DNA from: Bacteroidales bacterium
GTDB lineage: Bacteria; Bacteroidota; Bacteroidia; Bacteroidales; JAFGHD01
DNA length: 43,607 nucleotides
Assembly: GCA_016939365.1 (NCBI GenBank)
Contig: JAFGHD010000042.1
Span: forward strand, 1-43,607
Reading direction: 5' to 3'
In this document: one piece after another, positions 26,309 through 35,189 of the stretch
Layout: every line of letters starts with the position of its first letter
Position numbering within the stretch: position 1 is the first letter of the stretch
Translations under genes and position numbers: made by a program
The notes under the pieces: generated by a model
Told to the model about the DNA's origin: nothing
The model's input: only the letters and a program-made list of their open reading frames with translations
Database searches by the model: none

Positions 26309-26614
26309 TTACTTATCCTCTTCAGCTGTTTTTTCATGAGGCTGCCTGGGAGCAGTCTTTTTTTTGGCAGCACCCTCCTTTTTTTTGACTGGTTTGACTT
26401 TGCTTTCCGAGGCAGTGGCCGTCTTTTTTCGCGTGGCCGTTTTTTTTGCCTTAGGCTGGGCTTCTGTTATTTCTTCAGCCTTTTGCATCATATTGCTGGA
26501 TTCACCGACCGCCGGAATTACGGTTTGCAGACCTCTCCTTCTTTTCCTCCTCCTGACACCATGAGAACCCAGTATGATCTTTCCGCGTCTGGTTTTTTTG
26601 TCTCCTTTTCCCAT
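26309..26614 (-). CDS. 30S ribosomal protein THX with a long Lys/Ala-rich tail
   Basis: 101 residues. The N-terminus MGKGDKKTRRGKIILGSHG followed by VRRRKRRR is the bTHX signature known from Thermus, where the protein is only ~26 residues and sits in a cavity of the 30S head. Here ~65 further residues are rich in Lys, Ala, Thr and Glu (repeats like KKTATRKKTATASES and VKKKEGAAKKKT), a disordered, histone-like tail also seen in other Bacteroidota. It converges with murD2, leaving only one base between the two stop codons. The ribosomal assignment of the first 30 residues is secure; the role of the tail is unknown. Confidence 0.85.
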   Translation of the reverse strand: MGKGDKKTRRGKIILGSHGVRRRKRRRGLQTVIPAVGESSNMMQKAEEITEAQPKAKKTATRKKTATASESKVKPVKKKEGAAKKKTAPRQPHEKTAEEDK

Positions 26615-26709
26615 ATGACCGGTTTTGATTCAGTTTTTTTCACGTCAAATATATTAAAAAGATGCAGATAATGTGACGTGGTGAATTATTGTTCCGGCGG
26701 ATATTACGC

Positions 26710-27414
26710 TTACTGAAGTGCAGAGAATTGCCTGGCGTATTCCTTTTCAAGCATTTCGGGATTTTTTAGGCTATTCCAAACCCACTGCAATTTGATATGT
26801 AACGCCTCCGCGTATGTCACTTGCCACGGAATGGCAGACATTCTCAGCCGTCTCACGGCCTGGTATAAAATAATGGCGGCACTTACGGAAAGATTATAGC
26901 TCCCGGTGAAGCCAAACATCGGTATGCAGAGAAATCCGTCCACATCTTCCATGGCCACATCTGAAAGACCCTTCAGCTCATTTCCAAACATGATGGCTGT
27001 CTTGAAGTTGATATCCGCATCCTCGGGGGGCACACCCTTCTGGTGCGGTGATGTCGCCATGATCCGGTAGCCCTCTTTCCTGAGGATTCTCAGGGCGCCG
27101 GGCGTATTATTGCTGCTGCTGTTGTGCCTGACCAGGGTGAGCCATTTTGATGAGCCCAGCGTCACATCGGGATTGACCTGGTACCGGTTCAGGTTTTCAA
27201 TAATGTGCACATCCTGGATCCCGAGACAATCGCATGTTCTGAGTACGGCGCTGGCATTCTGAGCCTGGTAAATATCTTCCAATACCACTGTGAAATGGCG
27301 GGTCCTCCGGGATAAGACTTCATCAAAAAGCCTTCTTCTGCGAGGCGTGATGAAACCGGACAGAAACTCTAGCAGCCCTTCCATATACCGGTAACCCTGA
27401 ATAGTGAGTTCCAT
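26710..27414 (-). CDS. TrmH-type SPOUT RNA 2'-O-methyltransferase
   Basis: 234 residues. The three SPOUT motifs are present: FTVVLEDIYQAQNASAVLRT near the start with the catalytic arginine, IMFGNELKGLSD in the middle, and CIPMFGFTGSYNLSVSAAI forming the knot and SAM site. The C-terminal helix (AEALHIKLQWVWNSLKNPEMLEKEYARQF, given here in pieces around WVWNSLKNPE) is that of TrmH, which methylates the 2'-OH of G18 in tRNA. It is the likeliest substrate, though other SPOUT enzymes methylate rRNA. It is transcribed away from the TPR gene. Confidence 0.9.
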   Translation of the reverse strand: MELTIQGYRYMEGLLEFLSGFITPRRRRLFDEVLSRRTRHFTVVLEDIYQAQNASAVLRTCDCLGIQDVHIIENLNRYQVNPDVTLGSSKWLTLVRHNSSSNNTPGALRILRKEGYRIMATSPHQKGVPPEDADINFKTAIMFGNELKGLSDVAMEDVDGFLCIPMFGFTGSYNLSVSAAIILYQAVRRLRMSAIPWQVTYAEALHIKLQWVWNSLKNPEMLEKEYARQFSALQ

Positions 27415-27546
27415 TAACGCTGGTTTACCCTCAAATGTAATAAATCTGATCAGACAGGTGCATTTTCAGCAGTCTGCCTGCATGCAATATATGACATCCA
27501 TGCCAATAAAAAAAGACACTCTTATGTTCATGAGTCCAAAAAAGTA

Positions 27547-27554
27547 TATTTTTG
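27547..27554 (+). promoter_or_regulatory. -7 box TATTTTTG upstream of the TPR gene
   Basis: Exact TAnnTTTG match 19 bp ahead of the ATG at 27573. No TTG lies at the usual spacing. The box covers the TTG at 27552 that would open a longer frame, so the ATG at 27573 is the correct start. Confidence 0.6.
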
Positions 27555-27572
27555 CACCCAAATTTTGATAAA

Positions 27573-28265
27573 ATGGCAAAAAAGAAGGATGCTGCAGAAG
27601 AACGGATCGTTGCTGTAGAGGAAGCGTTAAGTAAAACGGAACAGTTCATTGAATCCAATCAAAAGGTCATTACCATTGTGGTGGCGGTGATCGTTCTCAT
27701 CGTGGTGGCTTTTTTTGCCTTCAAAAGGTTCTATATATCCCCAAGGGAGCAGAAAGCCCAGGCCGCCATGTTTATGGCTGAGAAATATTTTGAAAAGGAT
27801 TCTCTTGACCTTGCCTTGTTCGGTGACGGATATTACAAGGGATTTCTCGATATTATTGATGATTACGGGATCACGGCATCTGCCAACTTGTCCCATTATT
27901 ATGCAGGGATCTGTTATTACCGGAAAGGCGAATATGATGAGGCGATTCATCATCTCAGGAAATTCAAGGGGAACGATCAGATAGTGGCCGGGATGGCACT
28001 CGGAGTGCTTGGTGATGCTTATCTTCAGCAGGGAAACCTTGAAGCAGGGGTGGATTACTATATGCGTGCGGCCCTGAAAAATGAGAATGAGTTCATTACC
28101 CCTGCATTCCTGCTCAAAGCCGGAATGACTTACAAAACAATGGAAAATTGGGATGAAGCACTTCAGGTTTTTGAAAGGATCAAGGAAGAGTATCCCAAAT
28201 CCAGGGAAGCACGGGAAGTGGACAGGTATATTGCACTCGCGAAGCTGAAGTTGGGGCAGTCCTGA
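27573..28265 (+). CDS. Membrane-anchored tetratricopeptide repeat protein
   Basis: 230 residues from ATG 27573 (MAKKKDAAEERI). A charged N-terminus precedes one membrane segment at residues ~33-51 (VITIVVAVIVLIVVAFFAF), with the rest on the far side of the membrane. TPR repeats follow: ASANLSHYYAGICYYRKGEYDEAI, GMALGVLGDAYLQQGNLEAGVDYY and PAFLLKAGMTYKTMENWDEALQVFE. The layout is that of the YfgM-like family, periplasmic chaperone-linked TPR proteins. Probably single-gene, with fmt starting 152 bp later under its own -7 box. Confidence 0.85.
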   Translation: MAKKKDAAEERIVAVEEALSKTEQFIESNQKVITIVVAVIVLIVVAFFAFKRFYISPREQKAQAAMFMAEKYFEKDSLDLALFGDGYYKGFLDIIDDYGITASANLSHYYAGICYYRKGEYDEAIHHLRKFKGNDQIVAGMALGVLGDAYLQQGNLEAGVDYYMRAALKNENEFITPAFLLKAGMTYKTMENWDEALQVFERIKEEYPKSREAREVDRYIALAKLKLGQS

Positions 28266-28382
28266 TAGTTGTATAATCAATACTTCTGGCCATTTTTCAA
28301 CTCTTATCCGGCCAGGCTTTACCAGATTCAGGTTTTTTTGCGGCTCAACCGTGGAAATACAGGACAGGAAGCGGTTTAAGCT

Positions 28383-28390
28383 TATCTTTG
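28383..28390 (+). promoter_or_regulatory. -7 box TATCTTTG upstream of fmt
   Basis: Exact TAnnTTTG match 28 bp before the fmt ATG at 28418. No clear TTG at the expected distance. Confidence 0.5.
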
Positions 28391-28417
28391 TGATCGTCTG
28401 TTTGCTGTATTCAGTGA

Positions 28418-29416
28418 ATGTCTGAACCGATTCATATTTTGTTCATGGGGACACCGGCATTTGCGGTCCCTTCCCTTAGCACCCTGATTGAAAACGGTTA
28501 CCGGATAGCGGGTGTGGTCACCGCACCGGATAAGCCTGCAGGACGCGGGCAACAGGTCAGGATGCCCGATGTCAAGCGTTTCGCTCTACAGGCAGGCCTG
28601 CCTGTCATGCAGCCTTTGAATCTGCGGGACAGAGAGTTCCTTGATCTGTTGCATTCCATGAATATCGATCTTGCAGTCGTCGTGGCGTTCAGAATGCTTC
28701 CTGCCGAATTGTGGAGCCTGCCCCGCATGGGAGCGATGAACCTGCATGCATCATTGCTTCCCCAATACAGGGGGGCAGCACCCATTAACTGGGCAATCAT
28801 CAATGGAGAAAACAAATCCGGTCTGACTACTTTCATGATCGATCACCAGATTGATACGGGCAAGATACTGATGCAGGAGGAAATAACCATTTCTGAAAAT
28901 GAAACAGCAGGTACACTCCACGACAAAATGATGAAACAGGGGGCAAAACTGGTGCTGAAAACGATCCGTGGAATGCTTTCGGGTAATATCACGACCCTGG
29001 ATCAGTCACTGCTGGAAAAACAGGGATTCATCCTGAAATCCGCTCCCAGGATAACCCGGGAGGATTGCGTAATCATCTGGACCCATACCGTTGCCAGCAT
29101 TTGCCGTCTTGTCAGGGGACTCAGCCCGCATCCCTGTGCCTTTACAGAGATGACGGCGCCCTCCGGGCAGAAATACTCCCTGAGAGCCTTCTTTGCAAGA
29201 CCGGCCGAAATATACCCGCCATCTCCCGCACCATGCGGACAGGTTCTTTGGAATCCCCACAAAGATTCGATCTTCGTGCAAGCTGCCGATGGAGTGGTTG
29301 CACTTACTGAAGTACAGCTGGCCGGCAAAAAGAAAATGCCTGCCGGTGAATTTCTGAAGGGGTTTCCCCTGGATAACCATTGGAAGATGGGACAACCGGA
29401 AATTACAACCAAGTAA
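28418..29416 (+). CDS. fmt: Methionyl-tRNA formyltransferase
   Basis: 332 residues, slightly longer than E. coli Fmt (315). Formylates Met on the initiator tRNA using 10-formyltetrahydrofolate. The opening ILFMGTPAFAVPSL, the formyl-folate site NLHASLLPQYRGAAPINWAI and the catalytic Asp in MIDHQIDTGKIL are present, keeping the Asn-His-Asp triad. The C-terminal tRNA-binding domain starts about residue 210. The one-carbon genes gcvP and folD are ~8-12 kb further right and not operonic with this one. Confidence 0.97.
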   Translation: MSEPIHILFMGTPAFAVPSLSTLIENGYRIAGVVTAPDKPAGRGQQVRMPDVKRFALQAGLPVMQPLNLRDREFLDLLHSMNIDLAVVVAFRMLPAELWSLPRMGAMNLHASLLPQYRGAAPINWAIINGENKSGLTTFMIDHQIDTGKILMQEEITISENETAGTLHDKMMKQGAKLVLKTIRGMLSGNITTLDQSLLEKQGFILKSAPRITREDCVIIWTHTVASICRLVRGLSPHPCAFTEMTAPSGQKYSLRAFFARPAEIYPPSPAPCGQVLWNPHKDSIFVQAADGVVALTEVQLAGKKKMPAGEFLKGFPLDNHWKMGQPEITTK

Positions 29417-29420
29417 CCTG

Positions 29421-29480
29421 CTCATAATTAGTAAGTAATCGCCTGAATTATTAACAAATAGCCCTAATTATTAACAAAAA
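29421..29480. repeat. Three phased 20-bp direct repeats upstream of HU
   Basis: Three units occur at 29421, 29441 and 29461. The core AATTATTAACAAA is exact at 29446-29458 and 29466-29478, and is degenerate at 29426 (10 of 13 positions). Units two and three share 17 of 20 bases. The spacing is about two helical turns, so all face one side of the DNA, and the array ends 22 bp before the -33 TTG of the HU promoter. Confidence 0.7.
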
Positions 29481-29502
29481 CGGGGGTTTTAGAGGGATAG
29501 AC

Positions 29503-29532
29503 TTGCTTTTTCCTAATAATAGCGTATATTTG
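29503..29532 (+). promoter_or_regulatory. Promoter TTG-N19-TATATTTG for the HU gene
   Basis: TTG at 29503-29505 and TATATTTG at 29525-29532 are 19 bp apart and match the Bacteroidota promoter. The start codon at 29563 is ~30 bp downstream. Confidence 0.8.
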
Positions 29533-29562
29533 CACGTACCTTAACCATTAAACTTAAGTAAT

Positions 29563-29835
29563 ATGAACAAAGCTGAATTGATCGACGCAATTGCCGGCGA
29601 AGCCAAAATCACGAAAGCCGATGCCAAGAAGGCTCTTGATGCTTTCCTCACCACAACATCCAAAGCTCTCAAAAAGGGTGACCGTGTTGCGCTGGTAGGT
29701 TTTGGTTCATTTGCAGTTTCAAAACGTGCTGCAAGGACCGGAAGGAATCCGAGGACTGGCAAAGAAATCAAAATTGCCGCCAAAAAGGTGGTGAAATTCA
29801 AGCCGGGAAGCGAACTTGCTAAAACCGTGAAGTAA
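29563..29835 (+). CDS. HU family DNA-binding protein
   Basis: 90 residues, exactly the size of [31 protein letters not shown] forms the helical dimer core, and the beta arm region [24 protein letters not shown] contains the conserved proline that intercalates into bent DNA. It wraps and compacts the nucleoid. Upstream are three 20-bp phased repeats and a good promoter, downstream a strong terminator, so it is a highly regulated single-gene unit. Bacteroidota have several HU-like paralogues; this is the classical short form. Confidence 0.95.
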   Translation: MNKAELIDAIAGEAKITKADAKKALDAFLTTTSKALKKGDRVALVGFGSFAVSKRAARTGRNPRTGKEIKIAAKKVVKFKPGSELAKTVK

Positions 29836-29855
29836 AATCACCATCTGATGAGACG

Positions 29856-29890
29856 AAGGGGTTGCCTGTTACAGACAGCCCCTTTTTTTT
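29856..29890 (+). terminator. Rho-independent terminator of the HU gene
   Basis: A 14-bp imperfect stem starting AAGGGG at 29856 and closing with CCCCTT at 29879-29884 (one G-T pair and one mismatch) is followed by a run of eight Ts to 29890. The HU stop codon ends at 29835. Confidence 0.85.
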
Positions 29891-29916
29891 GCCTGTTTCT
29901 GAAAGATACTGCACAC

Positions 29917-30495
29917 TCAACCTGGAATACAGGTAAAGCGATACGGCAAATTGGCATCCTCCCCGGCATAGTCCACTCCAATCCTTGATGATGCCTTGAT
30001 GCTCATCTTCCGATTGTCTGTCCTTCCTTGCTCTATCCAGATGGTGTCACCGGTAAGGGAAATGCCATTGTGACCGGGAAGTATGGAAAGCAGCCGGGAA
30101 ACCCGTCCCGGTCCATAGATCGCTTCTCCCGGCTTTATTTCTTTTCCCCAACGGTCAGCCATGATTTTTTCGCCGGTGGTCGGTATGAGTCCTCGGATCA
30201 ATATGGCATCGGGGATGTTCCGGTTATTGGTCACCACATTGAACAGATAATGTACACCATAGCATAGAAAAACGTAGGCTACACCACCAGCCGCATACAT
30301 TACTTCATTTCGTGCCGTCCTGCTGCCGTTCCATGCGTGCGATGCCCTGTCCCCAATCCCCCGGTAGGCCTCAGTCTCAGTGATAATCCCTCCCGTCAGA
30401 TTACCGTCGATCCGCGTATACAGGGTCTTGCCCAGCAAATCCCTGGCCAGGCAGACGACATCCCCGTGCAGGTAATACGACCTGGAAAGTTTCAT
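29917..30495 (-). CDS. DNA-3-methyladenine glycosylase (AAG/MPG family)
   Basis: 192 residues. Excises 3-methyladenine and other alkylated purines. The family opening (LARDLLGKTLY), the catalytic glutamate region TETEAYRGIGDRASHAWNG, the NEVMYAAGGVAYVF strand and the closing RIGVDYAGEDANLPYRF are all present, as in human AAG-type enzymes. It follows the outer-membrane protein gene by 6 bp, so it is the last gene of a unit with recQ and that protein. Repair genes recQ and this one thus share a transcript. Confidence 0.95.
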   Translation of the reverse strand: MKLSRSYYLHGDVVCLARDLLGKTLYTRIDGNLTGGIITETEAYRGIGDRASHAWNGSRTARNEVMYAAGGVAYVFLCYGVHYLFNVVTNNRNIPDAILIRGLIPTTGEKIMADRWGKEIKPGEAIYGPGRVSRLLSILPGHNGISLTGDTIWIEQGRTDNRKMSIKASSRIGVDYAGEDANLPYRFTCIPG

Positions 30496-30501
30496 CTCCC
30501 T

Positions 30502-31290
30502 TTATTCCAGAAAAAAACCGATCCCCATTGTGGTAGCGATCTGTCCCAGGTCTGGCTGTATCGACCTGACCTCCGTTTTATTACTGATGGAGGGTACGGT
30601 GACGTTATCGAAAGTGGGAGTTGAAACGCTGTAAATGATATCACCCATCAGATAAAGCCGGGTGTTCAGCATATACTTGAGGCCGGGAGCGAGTGCATAT
30701 CCTGCTGAAATCCCGCTGAGTTCATCTCTCAGGGTTTCCTCTGTGCCATCGCGGGTAACAACAACCGGGTCGCAGTGGTGGTAAACCAGCCCTACAAGGA
30801 TCCGGGCATCAAAGTATAATTTCCGGGCGATCTCGAAAATGGCATACGGACCTGCTGACAGCCCACCGGTCATCCATGTACCCGAAACTGCTTCGATACG
30901 GGAACACTGCCATTGATGTATCATTTCTGCTCCTGAACGGATGGCCTCATCATCAAGAGGCAGGAAAGAACCGGTCAGAGCGGCTGCGATACCGAAATGA
31001 TCACGGATTTTATACGAGAACACAAAATGAAGCTGGAAACCGGTTCTGGCCAACCCTGCAGTTCCTTCAAACAGGTTGTCCATCGCCAGATCCTCCGAGG
31101 GAAAGCTTGCTCCGGCCGAAATACCCAGATATCCTCCGGGTTCGTATCTGCCGCGCTGTGCAAGGGAATCCAGACCGGCGCATGCCGCCAGGAGCAAGAG
31201 GGCTGCTACCCGCAGAGACCCTCCGGGTAAAACAAACTGCAGAAAATGAACTGCTGCGTTTTTTTTTCGAATTGAAAAATATCTCATCAT
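30502..31290 (-). CDS. Outer-membrane beta-barrel-like protein
   Basis: 262 residues. A longer hydrophobic N-terminal signal ends around residue 45 (ALLLLAACAGLDSLAQ), with a short basic region before it. The mature part has alternating strands with GGYLGISAGASFP, FQLHFVFSYKI and the end TTMGIGFFLE, the pattern of the outer membrane beta-barrel (Omp_b-brl) family. Its start overlaps the recQ stop by four bases (ATGA), so it is translationally coupled to a helicase gene, probably by chance. Function unknown; family assignment is moderate. Confidence 0.7.
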   Translation of the reverse strand: MMRYFSIRKKNAAVHFLQFVLPGGSLRVAALLLLAACAGLDSLAQRGRYEPGGYLGISAGASFPSEDLAMDNLFEGTAGLARTGFQLHFVFSYKIRDHFGIAAALTGSFLPLDDEAIRSGAEMIHQWQCSRIEAVSGTWMTGGLSAGPYAIFEIARKLYFDARILVGLVYHHCDPVVVTRDGTEETLRDELSGISAGYALAPGLKYMLNTRLYLMGDIIYSVSTPTFDNVTVPSISNKTEVRSIQPDLGQIATTMGIGFFLE

Positions 31291-33203
31291 GGGAAGAGTT
31301 GGTTTACAAAAAGCTTCTTGTCCCGGTACTTCAGCCGGTCATTATCCATCAGCCACTGAACAGCCTTAATGATTTTATCCTCGTGTATGCCTGGAAGGAT
31401 TTCCGTAATTTGCTCCAGTGTCATCGGGGACCTGGCCAGCCGGGGCAAAATTTGACCCGAGATATACTCAAAGTCAAGGTCTGAAAGCTCAATCCTGTTC
31501 CTTTTCAGACAGATGTCACAGATGCCGCATCTTTTTGAATCGGTTTCCCCGAAGTATGACAGAAGCATCTGGCTTCTGCAGTTTACCTGTGATGTGGCAT
31601 AGAGAATCATACTCCTGAGTCTTTCCAGTGCGGATTCTTTCCGCAAACGATAGTTCCCGGGTGTCAGGCTGATATCCCGCGCATCAATCCTTTCCGTGAT
31701 GAATACCAGGGAAGGGTCTGTCCGTTTGGGAATATATTCCAGCAATTCCATGCCGGACAACCTCAGGAGGATATTGCGCACATCTGCAACGGACATGCCC
31801 AGTCTTCTGGCCAGGTCGGACTCGCTGATCTTCTGAAAATCGCTGAAGAGCCCGGGGTAGGAGCGGAGCAGGGTTTTTATGAAAGGCTCATGTGCAGGCG
31901 CTTCTACCTGATATTTATAAATATCTTCCCTCGAAGCCCTGATCATGATCTTGGACTCACTCTCGGTATAATCATGGAGCATGATATAACCATCCCTTTC
32001 CAGGATTTTCAGCGTGTTGAAGACTATCAAAGGCTGAAATCCGTATTGCCGTGCAAAATCAACCAGGTGAAAGGTAAAAATGGCATCCCGTCCACTTCCT
32101 GCCGCGATCTGAAGATAATTACCCAGGGCATCATAGATCTGTCTGATGGTTTTTAGTTCCGGGAAGGCATCCTGCACCTGGCGCGTCAGGTTTTCCTGAT
32201 CTTCGGGGCCAAAGAGAAGAACAGCCCATGACTTTTTTCCGTCCCTGCCTGCGCGGCCCGCTTCCTGGAAGTAGGATTCAAGGCAGTCAGGTGGGTCGTA
32301 ATGGATCACAAAACGGACATCGGGTTTGTCGATCCCCATTCCGAATGCATTGGTGGCAATCATAACCCGTTTTGCCCCTGACATCCATGATGCCTGTTTT
32401 TTCATCCGGTCTGCAGTGGACAGACCCGCATGATAAAGTTCCGATGAAATACCCGATTTGTTCAGGATGCCGGCAATTTCCCGGGTCTTTTTCCGGCTTC
32501 TGACATAAATGATTCCGCTCCCCTTGATCTTCCCGGGGATGGCCTTTATCCTTTTCAACTTGTCTTCTTCGTAAAGCACGGAGTATGATAGGTTTTTCCT
32601 GATAAAGGAAGATTTAATGACATGTTTTTTCCTGAAAAGCAACTTGTTTTGAATATCTTCAGCTACATCCAGTGTCGCAGTGGCGGTTAGTGCAAGGATT
32701 GTTGCACTGGGTGCAAGCCTGCGAACTTCTGCAATTTTCAGGTAAGGCGGCCGGAAATCATAACCCCACTGGGAAATGCAATGTGCCTCATCAACAGCCA
32801 GGATGTTGACCTTCATCCGGGGCAGATTGACCCGGATCAGGTCGGTCTCAAGTCTTTCAGGGGAAAGGTAAAGGAATTTCAGGTTGCCGAAGAGGGCATT
32901 GTCGATGGCAACCGACATTTCAGTAGCGGTCATCCCTGAAAAGATGGCAGCTGCGAAGATCCCTTTTTTTTTCAGGGCATTAACCTGGTCCGCCATCAAT
33001 GCGATAAGGGGGGAGATTACAAGGGTAAGGCCTGGCATCATAATCCCCGGCACCTGATAACAGACAGACTTCCCACCTCCTGTCGGCAACAGGGCTAGTG
33101 TGTCCCTGCCCGTGAGAACGGAAAGGATAATCTCCTCCTGCATGGGCCAGAAGGATGAAAACCCCCAATATTTTTGCAGAATCTGCCTGGGAATCTGGGC
33201 CAT
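31287..33203 (-). CDS. RecQ family ATP-dependent DNA helicase
   Basis: 638 residues. Walker A in LLPTGGGKSVCYQVP, DEAH in VDEAHCISQWGYDFRP, and QEAGRAGRDG (motif VI) mark a RecQ 3'-5' helicase. The zinc cluster is C542, C559, C562 and C565, with exactly the E. coli spacing (17, 3, 3). However, about 220 residues (HLVDFARQYGF, SDLARRLGMSVADVRNILLRL and others, winged-helix-like) lie between motif VI and the first cysteine, compared with about 60 in E. coli RecQ. No HRDC domain follows. The zinc cluster therefore comes after, not before, the helical insert. It is the first gene of a three-gene unit with an outer-membrane protein and AAG glycosylase. Confidence 0.92.
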   Translation of the reverse strand: MAQIPRQILQKYWGFSSFWPMQEEIILSVLTGRDTLALLPTGGGKSVCYQVPGIMMPGLTLVISPLIALMADQVNALKKKGIFAAAIFSGMTATEMSVAIDNALFGNLKFLYLSPERLETDLIRVNLPRMKVNILAVDEAHCISQWGYDFRPPYLKIAEVRRLAPSATILALTATATLDVAEDIQNKLLFRKKHVIKSSFIRKNLSYSVLYEEDKLKRIKAIPGKIKGSGIIYVRSRKKTREIAGILNKSGISSELYHAGLSTADRMKKQASWMSGAKRVMIATNAFGMGIDKPDVRFVIHYDPPDCLESYFQEAGRAGRDGKKSWAVLLFGPEDQENLTRQVQDAFPELKTIRQIYDALGNYLQIAAGSGRDAIFTFHLVDFARQYGFQPLIVFNTLKILERDGYIMLHDYTESESKIMIRASREDIYKYQVEAPAHEPFIKTLLRSYPGLFSDFQKISESDLARRLGMSVADVRNILLRLSGMELLEYIPKRTDPSLVFITERIDARDISLTPGNYRLRKESALERLRSMILYATSQVNCRSQMLLSYFGETDSKRCGICDICLKRNRIELSDLDFEYISGQILPRLARSPMTLEQITEILPGIHEDKIIKAVQWLMDNDRLKYRDKKLFVNQLFP

Positions 33204-33307
33204 CGTCCGCTTTTATACGAAAATAGGTTTTATTTAAACATCATTTAAAATTAATTTAACAGATACATGATGGTGAATTTGCATTTTTGTATCAAAAACC
33301 ACCTGTG

Positions 33308-33547
33308 ATGGACCACTCTGAAGAAATGCATCTGGTCAGGAAGTGTCTCAGGGAGAGTTTCCGCACCGCATCGGATATTTTTGTGGACACAACGACCAGG
33401 GAATGTGAGGTCACAATTTCTGTGGACGAGTATCAGGGTGAACTGCCCGGTTATCTGGTTGCGGGAGATGTGGTGCTGAGCATGGTTGATTTCTGCGACA
33501 CCTTTCCTTTCAAGTATGTTTTCAGCTATGCCCTTCGGCCTTCGTGA
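33308..33547 (+). CDS. Small protein of unknown function
   Basis: 79 residues from ATG 33308 (MDHSEEMHLVRKC); the frame extends to a TTG at 33287 that lies within an apparent promoter area. Acidic, with no signal peptide or membrane segment, containing TASDIFVDTTTRECEVTISV and ending YVFSYALRPS. I do not recognise the family. It stands in a 360-bp gap between divergent recQ and convergent rny, and its stop is overlapped by a small hairpin (GCCTTC/GAAGGC, 33538-33551). The strand-helix layout looks like a real small alpha/beta protein, but it could be spurious. Confidence 0.55.
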   Translation: MDHSEEMHLVRKCLRESFRTASDIFVDTTTRECEVTISVDEYQGELPGYLVAGDVVLSMVDFCDTFPFKYVFSYALRPS

Positions 33548-33565
33548 AGGCTGAATGACGATGGA

Positions 33566-35110
33566 TTACTTTGCAAAGCTGACCGCCCTGGTTTCGCGGA
33601 TCACGGTGATCTTGATCTGTCCGGGGTAGGTCATTTCGTCCTGAATCTTTCTTGAAAGGTCATATGAGAGCTGGGTTGCCTGATCATCTGTCACCCGGTC
33701 AGCTCCCACGATGACGCGTAGTTCCCTTCCAGCCTGGATGGCATAGGTTTTTACCACACCGGGATAGGTAAGGGCGAGTTCTTCCAGCTTGTTAAGCCTC
33801 TGGATATAAGACTCTACAACTTCCCTGCGTGCACCCGGCCTTGCCCCTGATATTGCATCGCAGACCTGCACGATGGGTGAAATGAGATTGTCCATTTCAA
33901 TCTCATCGTGATGCGATCCGATGGCATTGCAAATCTCTGGTTTCTCCTTGAATCTTTCCGCAAGTTTCATACCCAGGAGTGCATGGGGAAGTTCTGCTTC
34001 GTTATCGGCTACTTTGCCGATATCGTGCAACAGGCCGGCTCTCTTGGCCAGCTTGGGATTCAAACTCAGTTCCGCCGCCATGGTGGCGCATAGGTTGGCT
34101 ACTTCACGCGAATGTTGCAGAAGGTTTTGCCCGTATGAGGAGCGGTACTTCATTTTCCCGATCAGGCGCACCAGTTCGTGATGGATCCCATGAATGCCCA
34201 GGTCAATTGTGGTTTTTTTACCGGTTTCTATAATCTCCTGCTCGATTTGTTTCTTGGTCTTTGCCACCACCTCTTCGATGCGTGCAGGATGAATTCTGCC
34301 GTCAGTGACGAGCTTGTGGAGGGATAGCCTTGCTATTTCCCTGCGTACGGGATCGAATCCCGAGAGAATAATAGCGTCAGGAGAATCGTCGATGATGATT
34401 TCAACCCCTGTGAGTGCTTCCAGGGTACGGATGTTGCGGCCTTCCCGCCCGATGATCCTCCCCTTGATCTCATCATTTTCAATATTGAAGACGGTTACAG
34501 CGTTTTCAATGGCATTTTCCGCCGCCGTCCTCTGAATGGTTTCGATCACGATTTTTTTTGCCTCACGGTTGGCTGTGAGCTTCGATTCTTCAATGATTTC
34601 CGCAATGTGCACCATAGCCTCAGACATGGCTTCATCCTTGAGTGTTTCAATCAGCTGTGATTTGGCTTCCTGCGCAGAGAGACCCGATATTTTCTCCAGT
34701 TGTTCCACCTGCTGCTTGATCGCTTTTTCAAGATCAACCTGTTTTTTCGCCACCAGATCGAGTTGCGAGTTAAGGTTTTCACGGATGGCATCCATTTCCT
34801 TCTGCTTTCTCTGCGCTTCCTCGATGCGCTGTGAAAATGCAGTTTCTCTCTGCTTCAACCTGTTTTCATTCTTTTGCAGCGCCGAGTTTCTTTCCTGTAC
34901 TATTTTTTCATGCTCAGCTTTCAGTTGCAGGAATTTCTCCTTGGCCTGGAGAATCTTTTCCTTTTTGATCACCTCGGCTTTTTCTTCTGCTTCCCTGAGC
35001 AGGTTTTCGCTTTTTCGTACAATTCTCTTCCGGATGAAGGTGGCCGCAATAATGCCTCCGGTAATCAGAGATACGGTACCAACAATAATCGTTATGATAT
35101 AATTGATCAT
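33566..35110 (-). CDS. rny: Ribonuclease Y
   Basis: 514 residues from ATG 35110 ([14 protein letters not shown]); a longer frame to 35158 adds 16 residues ahead of the membrane segment. One N-terminal membrane anchor (~1-25) is followed by a coiled coil (~25-185, rich in E, K, Q), a KH domain with [15 protein letters not shown], and an HD domain with LLHDIGK. RNase Y is a membrane-bound endoribonuclease that starts mRNA decay. It follows zapA across a ~290-bp stretch holding a probable 6S RNA. This arrangement is one I remember as typical of Bacteroidota. Confidence 0.96.
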   Translation of the reverse strand: MINYIITIIVGTVSLITGGIIAATFIRKRIVRKSENLLREAEEKAEVIKKEKILQAKEKFLQLKAEHEKIVQERNSALQKNENRLKQRETAFSQRIEEAQRKQKEMDAIRENLNSQLDLVAKKQVDLEKAIKQQVEQLEKISGLSAQEAKSQLIETLKDEAMSEAMVHIAEIIEESKLTANREAKKIVIETIQRTAAENAIENAVTVFNIENDEIKGRIIGREGRNIRTLEALTGVEIIIDDSPDAIILSGFDPVRREIARLSLHKLVTDGRIHPARIEEVVAKTKKQIEQEIIETGKKTTIDLGIHGIHHELVRLIGKMKYRSSYGQNLLQHSREVANLCATMAAELSLNPKLAKRAGLLHDIGKVADNEAELPHALLGMKLAERFKEKPEICNAIGSHHDEIEMDNLISPIVQVCDAISGARPGARREVVESYIQRLNKLEELALTYPGVVKTYAIQAGRELRVIVGADRVTDDQATQLSYDLSRKIQDEMTYPGQIKITVIRETRAVSFAK

Positions 35111-35189
35111 CTTTTGTAAGTGTTTGGGATTGTCAAATGATAAAAACAAAACCCGCATAATTCAAGGAGTTTAATAAACCCCCTTTCAT

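Noticed and set aside
33538-33551. GCCTTC-GT-GAAGGC hairpin between the small unknown gene and rny
   Set aside because: The stem has a 2-nt loop and no T-run, so it is too weak to call a terminator.
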